Shown here piece after piece: positions 24,986 to 34,611 of a stretch of DNA of 64,000 nt. Both the position numbers and the translations under genes were made by a program. Each line of letters starts with the position of its first letter. The first letter of the stretch is position 1. Source of the DNA: Acetomicrobium thermoterrenum DSM 13490 (GTDB lineage Bacteria > Synergistota > Synergistia > Synergistales > Acetomicrobiaceae). The notes below the pieces were generated by a model. The model was not told the DNA's origin. It did no database searches and worked only from the letters and a program-made list of their open reading frames with translations. The stretch is from the NCBI RefSeq assembly GCF_900107215.1, contig NZ_FNPD01000001.1, forward strand, positions 186,001 to 250,000. Direction: 5' to 3'.

Positions 24986-25900
24986 ATGGCTTTTTTTGAC
25001 GCATTAAAAGAAAAACTGCAAAACGTGAAAAAGGGCTGGTTAGGCTTAGGGTCTCTCTTTGCCCCGGGCAAGAAAATCGATGAATCCTTTTGGGATGGTC
25101 TGGAGGAGCAGCTTTTGCTTGGCGATGTGGGGGTCGACCTTACGGATGAACTCGTTGCCGAATTGAGACAGGAGGCCAAGAAATCTAATATAAAGGATGC
25201 GTCGGCTCTAAAGGAGAAATTCGTCGATCTTATCGTTCGAAAACTGGAGGAAATTCCCGGTATGGGAAAACCAATCGAGACAAAAAACAAACCTGCAGTG
25301 GTCTTGCTGGTAGGCGTCAACGGAAGTGGAAAGACTACAACGGCGGCAAAGTTGGCATCCAAATTTACAAGTGAGGGCAAAAAGGTCCTGTTGGCCGCTG
25401 CCGATACGTATCGCGCGGCCGCTATCGACCAGCTAAAGGTATGGGGTGAAAAGATAGGCGTTCGCGTCGTGGCCCACGATGTCGGAGGAGATCCGGCAGC
25501 CGTTATTTACGATGCGATAGAAAGCGCCGTTGCATCCGATGCGGACCTTGTGATTTCCGATACCGCAGGTCGGCTCCACACAAAGCACAATTTAATGGAG
25601 GAATTGAAAAAGGTCAAAAGGGTAGTGGAGCGGAGATTGCCCGAAGAGCCCTCCGAATCGCTGCTGGTTTTGGATGCAGTAATGGGGCAAAATGCCTTCT
25701 ATCAGGCTGAGGTTTTCAACGAAGCACTGAGTTTGACGGGGGTCATCTTGGCTAAATATGATAACACTGCGAAAGGTGGTATAATTCTTGCGGTCGCCCA
25801 AAGGATGTCCCTTCCGATCAGATATGTGGGCTTGGGAGAGGGTAGCGAAGACCTTGAGCTCTTTGAGCCACGATCTTTTGTAGAGGCACTTCTGTCTTAA
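24986..25900 (+). CDS. ftsY: Signal recognition particle receptor FtsY
   Basis: FtsY is the GTPase receptor that brings ribosome-nascent-chain-SRP complexes to the membrane. The NG domain is complete: [15 protein letters not shown] (P-loop), [22 protein letters not shown] and [10 protein letters not shown]. It has only a short N-terminal part, with no long acidic A domain, as in many Gram-positive-like FtsY proteins (304 residues). ATG 24986 fits GAGGTGAA better than ATG 24983. Confidence 0.96.
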   Translation: MAFFDALKEKLQNVKKGWLGLGSLFAPGKKIDESFWDGLEEQLLLGDVGVDLTDELVAELRQEAKKSNIKDASALKEKFVDLIVRKLEEIPGMGKPIETKNKPAVVLLVGVNGSGKTTTAAKLASKFTSEGKKVLLAAADTYRAAAIDQLKVWGEKIGVRVVAHDVGGDPAAVIYDAIESAVASDADLVISDTAGRLHTKHNLMEELKKVKRVVERRLPEEPSESLLVLDAVMGQNAFYQAEVFNEALSLTGVILAKYDNTAKGGIILAVAQRMSLPIRYVGLGEGSEDLELFEPRSFVEALLS

Positions 25901-25924
25901 TTGAGCGGCAAAGGAGGTCTGACT

Positions 25925-26278
25925 TTGGGAGAAGAAAGCCTGGATCATCATATCGTTTTGAGCGAAGATGCGACCGTTAGAGATTCTCTTAGAGCACTTT
26001 ATGGGACCGCCTTCAAAGCAGCCAGTTTTTCCGTCGGCGACAAGACTTGCTTGATATCTAAGGACGAGCTGGTAACAGCTCGATGGGCAGCTATAGGTAA
26101 AGCCCTCTGGAACTATCTCGAGGCAAAGGATATGGCTTTGAAGGTCGAGGAGAGGGAAAAGAAGGGGGCTGTTCCCTTGAGATGGAATGGATTAGACCTC
26201 GGTTTTTTGACCTGCCGAAAGAAAAGAAAGAGCCCGAGCAAAGGAAAGGAACCCAAGAATGGCTCCTCCTCTGGTTAA
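25925..26278 (+). CDS. Hypothetical protein
   Basis: I do not recognise this 117-residue protein. A strong ribosome site AAGGAGGT (25911-25918) fits TTG 25925 and supports translation; the frame is open to 25901. It has a mixed N-terminal half (HHIVLSEDATVRDSLRALYG, then KTCLISKDELVTARWAAIGK) and a basic tail (CRKKRKSPSKGKEPK), so it may touch RNA or DNA. It has no signal peptide or membrane segment. It lies 24 bases after ftsY and overlaps the next gene by 20 bases, which suggests co-expression. Confidence 0.7.
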   Translation: MGEESLDHHIVLSEDATVRDSLRALYGTAFKAASFSVGDKTCLISKDELVTARWAAIGKALWNYLEAKDMALKVEEREKKGAVPLRWNGLDLGFLTCRKKRKSPSKGKEPKNGSSSG

Positions 26279-26777
26279 GCTGCTGGTGGGTTTTTTATTC
26301 CCCGACGAAGCTTTTTATAGGTGGACGATCGACGGCATATCCTCGCTGTGGGGGTCCGTAGAGAGGAGGAGTCCGGTTTATCCCTTTGACCATACCGATT
26401 ATTACAGGGATATATCCCCCGTCCTTTATAAGGCTTTCGTCAGCATGGAGGGCCTTTGGCCTGCAGATCAGCTTGTAAGGTGGAAAGTGCAGGCAATTGT
26501 CCTGGAAAAACAGAGCGGGCACAAACGCAAGATAAACGTTGATCCGGGCTACGTCGACGGAGCAAGGTTGGTTCTGGCATCAACGAAGGATCATGCCCAT
26601 AGGATTTACATTTCGGAGGGCATATTTGCTGAGGTGACCCTGCGTTATATGTTCGGCAAGTGGGTTTCCTACGATCATACCTTCCCGGATTTCAAGAGCG
26701 GCCTTTACGACGACTTTCTTGACGTAGTGCGTAGGGATTGGGTTTCCGACATGAGGAAAAGGAGGACTCTTCAGTGA
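26259..26777 (+). CDS. DUF4416 family protein
   Basis: This 172-residue protein shows the DUF4416 pattern: PPLVKLLVGFLF at the start, PFDHTDYYRD, KINVDPGYVDGARLVLASTKDHAHRIYI and GIFAEVTLRYMFGKWV. The function of the family is unknown, though it is often found in anaerobes. It has conserved Asp, His and Arg residues, which suggests an enzyme. It overlaps both the preceding gene (20 bases) and purB (4 bases). Confidence 0.82.
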   Translation: MAPPLVKLLVGFLFPDEAFYRWTIDGISSLWGSVERRSPVYPFDHTDYYRDISPVLYKAFVSMEGLWPADQLVRWKVQAIVLEKQSGHKRKINVDPGYVDGARLVLASTKDHAHRIYISEGIFAEVTLRYMFGKWVSYDHTFPDFKSGLYDDFLDVVRRDWVSDMRKRRTLQ

Positions 26778-28066
26778 TAGAACGTTACGAAACCGAAGTT
26801 ATGCGCCACATATGGAGCGATGAAAATAAATATCGGACCTGGCTTGAAGTGGAATTGGCGGTTTGTCACGCATGGAAGGAAGAGGAGGTAATACCCCGAG
26901 AAGCTTACGAGGTTATCAAGGAAAGGGCGACCTTCGATATCGAACGCATAAAGGAAATAGAATCTAAAGTTCATCATGACGTAATAGCCTTTGTCTCTTG
27001 TGTTGCCGAAAGCGTCGGAGAGGAGGGGAGGTTCATCCACCTGGGCCTCACAAGCAGCGATGTCCTGGACACGGCATCGGCCCTACTTTTAAAAAGATCT
27101 CTCGAAGTTGTCATGGAAGAATTGTCCTTGCTGTCCAAGCTTGTGTTGGACAAAGCCTTTTCCTGCAAATACTTGCCTTGCATAGGCAGGACCCATGGAG
27201 TTCACGCAGAACCAATGAGTTTCGGCCTTAAACTCCTAAATTGGCATTCTCAGCTGAAGCGATCGCAGGAGCGCTTGAGTTTGGCTCATGACCAGATAAA
27301 TTACGGAAAAATATCGGGAGCGGTAGGTACTTACGCCCACTGTCCGCCGTCGATAGAAAAAAGGGCCTGCTTGCTTTTAGGCTTAAAGCCGGCGCCCATA
27401 TCCAATCAAATCCTTCAGAGAGACAGTCATGCCTTCCTTTTGCAAACCCTCGCTTTGCTTGCTTCCTCTTTGGAAAATATGGCCCTGGAGATCAGGCATC
27501 TACAGCGTACCGAAGTGTTGGAGGCAGAGGAACCCTTTTTAAAGGGTCAAAAAGGCTCCTCTGCAATGCCGCACAAAAGAAACCCCATTTTATGTGAGCG
27601 CATATGCGGGATGGCGCGCCTGCTCAGGGGATATAGCCTTAGCGCAATGGAAAACGTGGCGCTTTGGCACGAGAGGGATATTAGCCATTCCTCGGTCGAG
27701 AGGGTTGTCTGGCCCGATGCCTTTCATATCACCCACTACATGATTCGCACTTTTAAGCGCATTGTGGAGTTTATGGAAATAGATGCTGAAAGGATGGCCA
27801 AGAACATCGAGCTGACCAGAGGGCTGATTTTCAGTCAGAGGGTGTTGCTTGCTCTCGTCGAAAGGGGCATGAACAGAGATGAGGCTTATGGGATCGTTCA
27901 ACGGTATGCCCTGAAATGTTGGAACGGAGAGGGCGATTTCAGGGTGATGCTGTCTCAAGATCCGGCAATATCCTCTTTGCTTTCGGCGGATCAATTGCGT
28001 GAGCTTTTCGATATTGGCTATTACTTGCGATATGTTGATGATATATTCGACAGGTTCGACAAATAA
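26774..28066 (+). CDS. purB: Adenylosuccinate lyase
   Basis: PurB cleaves SAICAR and adenylosuccinate in purine synthesis. The fumarase/aspartase superfamily signature is [11 protein letters not shown], and [12 protein letters not shown] and [14 protein letters not shown] are also present. I choose GTG 26774, overlapping the DUF4416 stop by four bases and 7 bases after GGAGGA; the product opens [10 protein letters not shown] and has 430 residues. No other purine genes are close by. Confidence 0.96.
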   Translation: MIERYETEVMRHIWSDENKYRTWLEVELAVCHAWKEEEVIPREAYEVIKERATFDIERIKEIESKVHHDVIAFVSCVAESVGEEGRFIHLGLTSSDVLDTASALLLKRSLEVVMEELSLLSKLVLDKAFSCKYLPCIGRTHGVHAEPMSFGLKLLNWHSQLKRSQERLSLAHDQINYGKISGAVGTYAHCPPSIEKRACLLLGLKPAPISNQILQRDSHAFLLQTLALLASSLENMALEIRHLQRTEVLEAEEPFLKGQKGSSAMPHKRNPILCERICGMARLLRGYSLSAMENVALWHERDISHSSVERVVWPDAFHITHYMIRTFKRIVEFMEIDAERMAKNIELTRGLIFSQRVLLALVERGMNRDEAYGIVQRYALKCWNGEGDFRVMLSQDPAISSLLSADQLRELFDIGYYLRYVDDIFDRFDK

Positions 28067-28080
28067 TGGAGGTGTGCATC

Positions 28081-29088
28081 TTGGGCGTTCCCGACAGGAA
28101 TATGGCTTTAGAGTTGGTAAGGGCAACGGAAGCTGCAGCCATGGCTGCAGGGCGTTGGATGGGGCGTGGCGACAAAAACGCCGTGGATAATGCGGCCGTT
28201 AATGCCATGAGGTATATGTTGAACACCGTTTCAATGGATGGAGTTGTGGTCATTGGCGAGGGAGAAAAGGACCGGGCTCCCATGCTTTTTAACGGCGAAA
28301 AGTTGGGTCTGGGTTGCGAACCGGAGGTGGACATTGCCGTAGATCCCGTCGACGGTACTACCCTTACGGCGCTGGGAAGGCCAAATGCCGTAAGTGTCGT
28401 CGCAGTAGCTGAAAGCGGAAGCCTCTACAGTCCGAAGCACATATTTTACATGAACAAGATAGCTACCGGTCCTGAGGCGGCAGAAGTCATTGATATTGAG
28501 TTGTCTCCATCGGAGAACATCCGGCGCGTAGCGAAGGCGAAACACAAGGCCGTAGAAGATGTCACGGTAGTAGTGCTTGACAGGCCTCGTCACGATAGCT
28601 TGATTCAGGAGATAAGATCTTTAGGTGCCAGGATAAAATTAATACCCGACGGAGACGTTGCGGGCGCGTTGATGACATGTAAGGAAGATAGCGGCATAGA
28701 TCTTCTCTTAGGCGTTGGGGGTTCGCCCGAAGCCGTAATATCGGCATGCGCCATTAAATGCATTGGCGGTAATTTTCAATGCAAACTTTGGCCGAGAAAC
28801 CGCGAGGAAAGAGAGCGTTGCCTTGAAATGGGCATGGATATAGATAGAGTGCTAAATATAGATGATCTGGTAAAAAGCGATAACGTTTTCTTCGCAGCTA
28901 CGGGCGTTACCGACGGTGAGCTTCTGAAGGGAGTCCGTTACGGAGGCGCCACGATAACGACCCACTCCCTTGTAATGCGATCGAAAAGCGGCACCGTCAG
29001 GTACGTGGAGGCAATACATCGGAGCAAGAAGTTGTACGAGATAAGCGATATCGAGTACTTGCCCAGGATGTCGAAGGGCCAATTATAA
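28081..29088 (+). CDS. glpX: Fructose-1,6-bisphosphatase class II
   Basis: GlpX dephosphorylates fructose-1,6-bisphosphate for gluconeogenesis. The metal and substrate motifs [11 protein letters not shown] and [13 protein letters not shown] are intact, as is [15 protein letters not shown] choose TTG 28081: GGAGGTG (28068-28074) is 6 bases upstream, and the opening [19 protein letters not shown] matches the family. The ATG at 28066 overlaps that site. Organisms of this type often grow on amino acids or organic acids and so need gluconeogenesis. Confidence 0.95.
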   Translation: MGVPDRNMALELVRATEAAAMAAGRWMGRGDKNAVDNAAVNAMRYMLNTVSMDGVVVIGEGEKDRAPMLFNGEKLGLGCEPEVDIAVDPVDGTTLTALGRPNAVSVVAVAESGSLYSPKHIFYMNKIATGPEAAEVIDIELSPSENIRRVAKAKHKAVEDVTVVVLDRPRHDSLIQEIRSLGARIKLIPDGDVAGALMTCKEDSGIDLLLGVGGSPEAVISACAIKCIGGNFQCKLWPRNREERERCLEMGMDIDRVLNIDDLVKSDNVFFAATGVTDGELLKGVRYGGATITTHSLVMRSKSGTVRYVEAIHRSKKLYEISDIEYLPRMSKGQL

Positions 29089-29122
29089 TTTTTATAACAT
29101 TTCTTGAACAGGAGGAGATCCC

Positions 29123-30790
29123 ATGTTATCCGATATCGAAATAACCCAAAGATCAAAGCTAAAACACATAAGGGAGATAGCACAAGACTTAGGAATACCC
29201 GAAAGGTATTTACTCCCCTACGGCCACTACAAGGCCAAGGTGGACGTAAACTACATGAAGGATTTAAAGGAAAGGCCCGACGGTAAGCTCATACTTGTCA
29301 CCGCAACAACCCCCACCCCTGCGGGGGAGGGAAAGACTACCACTACGGTAGGTCTTACTCAAGCTTTGGTGAAGCTAGGCAAAAAGGCCATGTTATGCCT
29401 TAGAGAACCCTCGCTTGGTCCCTGCTTTGGCGTTAAGGGTGGAGCTGCGGGAGGAGGCTACTCCCAGGTACTTCCCATGGAGGAGATAAACCTCCACTTC
29501 ACGGGAGACATACACGCCGTAGAGACGGCCCACAACCTGCTTGCAGCCTTGTTGGATAACCACCTGCACCAGGGAAATCCCCTTAAGATAGACCCCAGGG
29601 AGATAACCTGGAGGAGGGCCATGGACATGAACGAGAGGGCCTTGAGGAACGTGGTCATAGGCCTTGGAGGGAGGGCAAACGGCGTACCCAGAGAATCGGG
29701 ATTTGACATCACCGTGGCCTCCGAGGTGATGGCCATATTGTGCCTATCAAACGACCTAGCCGACCTAAAGGAGCGCCTCTCCAAGGTGGTCGTAGGCTAC
29801 GACGAAAACGGAAACATGATAACAGCAGGAAACTTGAAGGCCCACGGCGCAATGGCAGCCCTCCTTAAGGAAGCCATAAACCCAAACCTGGTTCAGACCA
29901 TAGAACACGTCCCCGCCTTCGTCCACGGAGGACCCTTTGCCAACATAGCACACGGCACGAACTCCATAATAGCCACGAAGATGGCCTTAAAGCTAAGGGA
30001 TTACGCCGTCGTCGAAGCGGGCTTTGCCTCCGACCTGGGAGCGGAGAAGTTCTTCGACATAGTCTGCAGGTTTGCGGGCCTCTCCCCCTCGGCAGTCGTC
30101 TTGGTCACCACCGTCAGGGCCCTGAAGCACCACGGAGGAGTGAAAAAGGAAGACCTCTCCAAGGAAAACCTTGAGGCGCTATCCCGGGGCTTAGAAAACC
30201 TCAAAGCCCACCTCGACATACTCTCCAACTTCGGCATTCCCGTGGTGGTGGCATTAAACAAGTTCAACTCCGACACCGATGGGGAGATAGAGATGGTCAT
30301 GAAGGCTACGGAGGAAAGAGGCGCCAGGATAGCCCTTTCCGAGGTATGGGAGAAGGGGGGAGAGGGAGGCATAGATCTGGCAAGAAAGGTCTTGGAGGCT
30401 ACGAAAGAGGAAAAAAGCTACAAACCTCTCTACGAGTTAGACCTTCCCCTTACGGAAAAGATAAGGACCATAGCGACCAAAGTTTACGGAGCAGAGGACG
30501 TGGAATACTCCTCTCAGGCCCTAAAGACCATAAAAAACCTGGAGGAAAAGGGCTTCGGCGGCCTTCCCGTCTGCATGGCGAAGACCCAGCTATCCATATC
30601 CGACGACCCTCAAAAGCTTGGAAGGCCTAAAGGATACAAGCTAACGGTAAGGGAAGTGAGGCTGTCGGCGGGAGCCGGCTTCGTCGTTGCCATATGCGGT
30701 AACATAATGACCATGCCGGGCCTTCCTAAAAAGCCTGCCGCAGAGTTCATAGACATAGACGAAGAGGGGAACATAACGGGGTTGTTTTAA
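29123..30790 (+). CDS. fhs: Formate-tetrahydrofolate ligase
   Basis: Fhs makes 10-formyl-THF from formate, THF and ATP, and in anaerobes serves one-carbon and glycine/purine metabolism. The protein has 555 residues with the P-loop [14 protein letters not shown] and the family block [22 protein letters not shown]. The start ATG 29123 follows GGAGGA. By eye the gene is richer in G+C (around 55-60% in sampled lines) with more C- and A-ending codons than its neighbours; this may reflect strong expression or transfer. A long hairpin follows the stop. Confidence 0.97.
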   Translation: MLSDIEITQRSKLKHIREIAQDLGIPERYLLPYGHYKAKVDVNYMKDLKERPDGKLILVTATTPTPAGEGKTTTTVGLTQALVKLGKKAMLCLREPSLGPCFGVKGGAAGGGYSQVLPMEEINLHFTGDIHAVETAHNLLAALLDNHLHQGNPLKIDPREITWRRAMDMNERALRNVVIGLGGRANGVPRESGFDITVASEVMAILCLSNDLADLKERLSKVVVGYDENGNMITAGNLKAHGAMAALLKEAINPNLVQTIEHVPAFVHGGPFANIAHGTNSIIATKMALKLRDYAVVEAGFASDLGAEKFFDIVCRFAGLSPSAVVLVTTVRALKHHGGVKKEDLSKENLEALSRGLENLKAHLDILSNFGIPVVVALNKFNSDTDGEIEMVMKATEERGARIALSEVWEKGGEGGIDLARKVLEATKEEKSYKPLYELDLPLTEKIRTIATKVYGAEDVEYSSQALKTIKNLEEKGFGGLPVCMAKTQLSISDDPQKLGRPKGYKLTVREVRLSAGAGFVVAICGNIMTMPGLPKKPAAEFIDIDEEGNITGLF

Positions 30791-30793
30791 GTA

Positions 30794-30837
30794 CACATGC
30801 ATAACGGGGAAGCGGAGGCTTCCCCGTTATGCATGTG
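30794..30837. terminator. 20-bp perfect hairpin between convergent genes
   Basis: Two exact 20-base arms (30794-30813 and 30818-30837) flank a GGAG loop. It lies between fhs and the minus-strand TAXI receptor gene. Neither side has a T-run, so it is not a typical intrinsic terminator. It may still end or protect both transcripts, and its strand-symmetric stem fits that. Confidence 0.65.
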
Positions 30838-30852
30838 GCGGTTTGAGTATCC

Positions 30853-31815
30853 TTATTTCACCTCAGGTATCTCCAGTCCAATTTCCTTGTAGTAGCGAAT
30901 AGCTCCGTCGTGAAGAGGAACCGATAATCCGTCGAATGCGGTCTCAAGGGTTATTAGCTGGGCCTTGGCGTGAACGCGCTGTACCTCATCGATATGCTCC
31001 CAAAGCGCTTTGGTGAATTGATACACAACTTCTTCGGGAACGTCGGCATCGACAGCCAGCATGGCCATGACCGCGGGAGTTTGAACGTCGCGATCTATCC
31101 CCTTATAGGTGCCGGCAGGAATGGTGTCTTTGATGTAGAACGGATATTTTTCCTGCAGCTTGGCTAAGAAATCATCGTCGAAACTCACCAGATCGACATC
31201 GTGGGTGGTAGCAAGGTCCATTATGGCAGCCACAGGATAGCCTCCGACGACGAATCCGGCATCGAGCTGACCGTCCTTCATGCGGTCAACGGTGTTGTTG
31301 AAATCGAGAAAATCCACTTTCATGTCATCGTATTTGATTCCTGCGATATCCAGAAGGCAGCGCATGTCCGCTTCAGTTCCCGAACCGGGGGCTCCCACGG
31401 AGACCCTCTTGCCCTTCAGGTCGTAAATGTTTTTTATGTTGGCCTTTTTCATCACAACCAGGTGATTGGTTTCCGGATAGAGGGTTGCTATTGCCCTGAT
31501 ATTGGGAAAGGCATTTTTAAACATTATTTCGCCCCTAGCAGCCCACCAGGCTGTATCGTTTTGTACGAAGGCAAACTCGATGCTGTGGGTTCCAAGCAGG
31601 TTCAGGTTGGCAACTGCGGCATTTCCGGTTTCTGCCGTGGCCTGGATGTCTTCCGCATAACGGCTCACTACGTCGGCAATACCTCCGCCTATCGGGTAAT
31701 AGGTCCCTCCCGTGCCGCCCGTGGCGATGGAAACAAAGGTCTTGGCCTGAGCCGTGCCTACCGAAAAGACGAGACCTACAACCAAAGCCATTAACAAAAC
31801 TTTTCTTATTCTCAT
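30853..31815 (-). CDS. TAXI family TRAP-transporter substrate receptor
   Basis: A 320-residue exported protein (signal peptide 1-24, cleavage after AQA) with the TAXI pattern SIATGGTGGTYYPIGGGIA and TGNAAVANLNLLGTHSIEFAFVQND. These receptors capture small carboxylic or amino-acid ligands for a TRAP transporter. GAGGGGATC precedes the ATG. The DctQ/M-type membrane genes that usually accompany the receptor are not next to it, so it is an orphan within this window. The ligand cannot be named from sequence alone. Confidence 0.92.
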   Translation of the reverse strand: MRIRKVLLMALVVGLVFSVGTAQAKTFVSIATGGTGGTYYPIGGGIADVVSRYAEDIQATAETGNAAVANLNLLGTHSIEFAFVQNDTAWWAARGEIMFKNAFPNIRAIATLYPETNHLVVMKKANIKNIYDLKGKRVSVGAPGSGTEADMRCLLDIAGIKYDDMKVDFLDFNNTVDRMKDGQLDAGFVVGGYPVAAIMDLATTHDVDLVSFDDDFLAKLQEKYPFYIKDTIPAGTYKGIDRDVQTPAVMAMLAVDADVPEEVVYQFTKALWEHIDEVQRVHAKAQLITLETAFDGLSVPLHDGAIRYYKEIGLEIPEVK

Positions 31816-31968
31816 TTGATCCCCTCCTCATTGTTATTGATAGATCTTATTGCCACCTAATGCACAAAACTCTATGTTATTTTAAAATATAAACGATAAG
31901 ACGGTATATTTCAAGACTCGTTTGCTTGATTTAACAAGATAAAAGTGATGCGAAGGAGCGATGGTTCG
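31816..31968. promoter_or_regulatory. Divergent intergenic region (TAXI receptor / HutP-like)
   Basis: About 150 bases, AT-rich. It carries the ribosome site of the receptor gene (near 31820-31830, minus strand) and AAGGAG before the plus-strand gene. I see no convincing -35/-10 pair or repeated operator. Confidence 0.4.
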
Positions 31969-32481
31969 ATGTTGGAGAAAAGAGAAGAGAGCGAAAGGTT
32001 TGGAGAGGCTGTCGAAGAGCTGGGAGAGGACGAAGAAATACTGGGCACTCTCGAGGTGTCCTACGATATCCGTCAGGAGAGCCAGGTTGGAAGGGTTGCG
32101 GTTTTGCTAGCTGCCACGACTAATAAAAACGAGGAAGAGTATCTCAAGGAGCAGATCAAAAGGCTCGGCTGGAGAGCTGTGGCTACGGAAGTAGGAGGTT
32201 TAGTCGGTAACATATCCGGCAAATTGACGCGTTCTCTGGTCGGGGCGGCGCTAAACGGCAATGTGGTCAAGAAGACGGGTAGCGAAATGCACGCTCTAAT
32301 GCACGCCTCGATGGAAGCAATAAACAGTTTTTTGCCGATTTGCCTGTTGGAAGCGAGCGTTGGGGCAAAATTGGCCATTGTTCGAAGCAAAAAATGGATA
32401 GGAGTTGCTATAATTGGTGACAGTGCCTATCATGCTGCCGCTCACCACGACAGGTGCGGTTTGGGCGTCATGCACATTTGA
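31969..32481 (+). CDS. HutP-like RNA-binding antiterminator family protein
   Basis: The 170-residue protein matches HutP over its length: VGRVAVLLAATT, EMHALMHASMEAIN (His108 and His112, where HutP has its His-Mg2+ binding residues), KLAIVRSKKWIGVAIIGD, and the C-terminal HHDRCGLGVMHI, close to HutP's GLGxNHI end. HutP binds spaced NAG triplets in mRNA and lifts termination of histidine-degradation genes. No hut gene lies nearby, so its RNA target is unknown. An acidic N-terminal stretch of about 35 residues comes first. ATG 31969 suits AAGGAG. Confidence 0.8.
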   Translation: MLEKREESERFGEAVEELGEDEEILGTLEVSYDIRQESQVGRVAVLLAATTNKNEEEYLKEQIKRLGWRAVATEVGGLVGNISGKLTRSLVGAALNGNVVKKTGSEMHALMHASMEAINSFLPICLLEASVGAKLAIVRSKKWIGVAIIGDSAYHAAAHHDRCGLGVMHI

Positions 32482-32569
32482 ACAAAGAGAAGGCTTGCAG
32501 GTCCTTGTTGAGTGTGGTAAATTGCTCTTTGCTCTATAATTATGAATGTAGAAAATGGAGGGATTTTAG

Positions 32570-32800
32570 ATGAAAAAGGATATACATCCAAAATACGATG
32601 TTTGCAAAGTAAGTTGTGCCTGCGGCAATACCTTTGATACGAGGTCCACTAAATCGGAAATCCGCGTATCGGTTTGCAGCAATTGTCACCCCTTTTACAC
32701 CGGAAAGAGGGGCTTTCTGGTGACAGAAGCAGGACAGCTCGAAAAGTTCCGCAAGAAATATGCAGGAACGGATTACGTACAGTCGAACGATGGAGAGTAG
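32570..32800 (+). CDS. rpmE: 50S ribosomal protein L31, zinc-binding form
   Basis: A 76-residue protein opening [19 protein letters not shown], with cysteines 12, 16, 18 and the [11 protein letters not shown] motif. These are the metal ligands of the zinc form of L31. AATGGAGGG precedes the ATG. A TATAAT at 32535-32540 could be its -10 box, but no good -35 box is visible. It overlaps thyX by 11 bases. Confidence 0.96.
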   Translation: MKKDIHPKYDVCKVSCACGNTFDTRSTKSEIRVSVCSNCHPFYTGKRGFLVTEAGQLEKFRKKYAGTDYVQSNDGE

Positions 32801-33491
32801 CGTAAGGGTTAAACTGCTTACCTTCACGCCCACGCCCGACGATGTTGTCGCTGCAGCAGCGAGACTTTGTTACAGTCCGTCCACGGCCGAAGATTTAGTG
32901 GTTGAATTTAGAGAGGGAAAGAGGCAGAGCGGTCTTTTTATCAGGAAGTTGATAAATTCTGGTCATCTTTCACCGCTTGAACATGCCTCTTTTACCTTTG
33001 CCGTCGACGGCATCAGCAGGGCTTGCTCGCATCAGCTAGTGCGTCATCGCATAGCAAGTTACAGTCAGCAAAGTCAAAGATATGTCTCGATGGATGAAGC
33101 AAGGTATATCCTTCCGGATTCCGTGAAAGTTGATGCTCGGGCACTATCGATTTTCAAAGAAGCTATTCGCTATGCCCATGAAGCCTACAAATCCTTGGTA
33201 GAGTCGGGTATTCCTCTGGAGGATGCGCGGTATCTCCTGCCCAATGCTTGGGAGACGAGGATAGTTGTCACTATGAACGCCAGGGAATTGCATCATTTCT
33301 TCAGTCTCAGGCTGTGTAAGAGAGCTCAATGGGAGATACGCAGGCTTGCGAAGTTGATGTTGACAGAGGTCAGAGGGGTCGCAGGGGGGATATTCGACAT
33401 CGCCGGTCCGAGTTGCATTACAAAGGGCAAGTGCGAGGAGGTCAATCCCTGCGGAGAACCATATGGCAGTATGGAAGAATTGCTAAATTAA
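32790..33491 (+). CDS. thyX: Flavin-dependent thymidylate synthase ThyX
   Basis: ThyX makes dTMP from dUMP using methylene-THF and FAD-bound hydride, without ThyA. The signature RHRxxSxxxxSxR is complete (Arg85-His86-Arg87, Ser90, Ser95, Arg97). Length 233 residues. The start is uncertain: ATG 32790 fits the family opening, but no strong ribosome site is seen; the frame is open to 32760. The gene overlaps rpmE by 11 bases. Together with tmk it provides dTTP precursors. Confidence 0.95.
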   Translation: MESSVRVKLLTFTPTPDDVVAAAARLCYSPSTAEDLVVEFREGKRQSGLFIRKLINSGHLSPLEHASFTFAVDGISRACSHQLVRHRIASYSQQSQRYVSMDEARYILPDSVKVDARALSIFKEAIRYAHEAYKSLVESGIPLEDARYLLPNAWETRIVVTMNARELHHFFSLRLCKRAQWEIRRLAKLMLTEVRGVAGGIFDIAGPSCITKGKCEEVNPCGEPYGSMEELLN

Positions 33492-33528
33492 GAGAGGCTC
33501 TTCCCTTCAAGGGGAGGTGATGATATAG

Positions 33529-34605
33529 GTGGATAATTTGAACGAAAAATTGGATGATTTGGAACGGAAATACCAAGAGCTGGAGACGAAGTTAAGCGAT
33601 CCCGATGTCATCTCCAATCCGGCAATGTTACAGCGCCTGGCGAAGGAACATTCTGAAATGTCAAAGGTCGTGGAAAAATACAGGGAGTACAGACAAGCTC
33701 AAAAGAGGTTGGAAGAGGCGCTCGCCTTGACCGAAGAGGATGACGAAGACCTGAGAGAGCTCGCCAGAGAAGAGGCAAATCAGCTCAAAGATACCGTAGA
33801 AGAGCTCGAAAAGGAGCTGGCCCTTCTTCTCTTGCCCAAGGATCCGAACGACGAAAGAAGCGTGATTGTGGAGATAAGAGCCGGTGCCGGAGGCGAGGAG
33901 GCAGCCCTTTTTGCAGCCGATCTTTACAGGATGTATGTACGTTATGCCGAACGAAAGGGGTGGAAAGTAGAACTTTTGACGGCCAACGAGACTGGCATTG
34001 GCGGCTATAAAGAAATTGTCTTCAGGGTCGAAGGGCAAGGTGCGTATAGCGTATTGAAGTATGAAAGCGGAGTCCATCGCGTCCAACGCGTCCCCGTTAC
34101 GGAAGCAAGTGGGCGTATACACACTTCCACTGCCACTGTTGCTGTATTGCCCGAGCCCGATGAGGTCGACGTGGAGATTCGTCCGGATGACCTTAAGATA
34201 GATACCTTCAGAGCCAGCGGAGCAGGTGGGCAATATGTGAACATGACCGATTCGGCCGTAAGGATAACCCATATCCCTACGGGCATCGTAGTTACCTGCC
34301 AGGACGAAAGATCGCAGCTTAAGAACAGGGCCAAGGCGATGCAACTGTTGAGGGCAAAATTATACGACGTGGAGATTCGCCGACAGCAGGAGGAAATGGC
34401 ATCGGAGCGCAGGGGTCAAATAGGCAGCGGTGACCGTTCCGAAAGGATTCGCACCTATAACTTTCCGCAAAATCGCGTCACCGATCACAGGATTGGTTTG
34501 ACTCTTTACAACCTGGACGAAATTTTGGATGGCGATTTGGATGAGTTGTTATACGCGCTGGCCACGGCCGACCAAATGGAAAAATTAAAGCTCTTGGGAG
34601 CGTAG
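33529..34605 (+). CDS. prfA: Peptide chain release factor 1
   Basis: RF1 terminates at UAA and UAG. GGQ ([13 protein letters not shown]) and the RF1-type tripeptide region PVT (RVPVTEASG) are present; the rest matches class I release factors (358 residues). The start is GTG 33529 behind GGGGAGGTGA. prmC follows after 6 bases and methylates the GGQ glutamine. Confidence 0.97.
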   Translation: MDNLNEKLDDLERKYQELETKLSDPDVISNPAMLQRLAKEHSEMSKVVEKYREYRQAQKRLEEALALTEEDDEDLRELAREEANQLKDTVEELEKELALLLLPKDPNDERSVIVEIRAGAGGEEAALFAADLYRMYVRYAERKGWKVELLTANETGIGGYKEIVFRVEGQGAYSVLKYESGVHRVQRVPVTEASGRIHTSTATVAVLPEPDEVDVEIRPDDLKIDTFRASGAGGQYVNMTDSAVRITHIPTGIVVTCQDERSQLKNRAKAMQLLRAKLYDVEIRRQQEEMASERRGQIGSGDRSERIRTYNFPQNRVTDHRIGLTLYNLDEILDGDLDELLYALATADQMEKLKLLGA

Positions 34606-34611
34606 GACCTG

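Noticed and set aside
32505-32540. Promoter of rpmE from TTGAGT and TATAAT
   Set aside because: The spacing of 21 bases is too long; only the -10 box looks sound.
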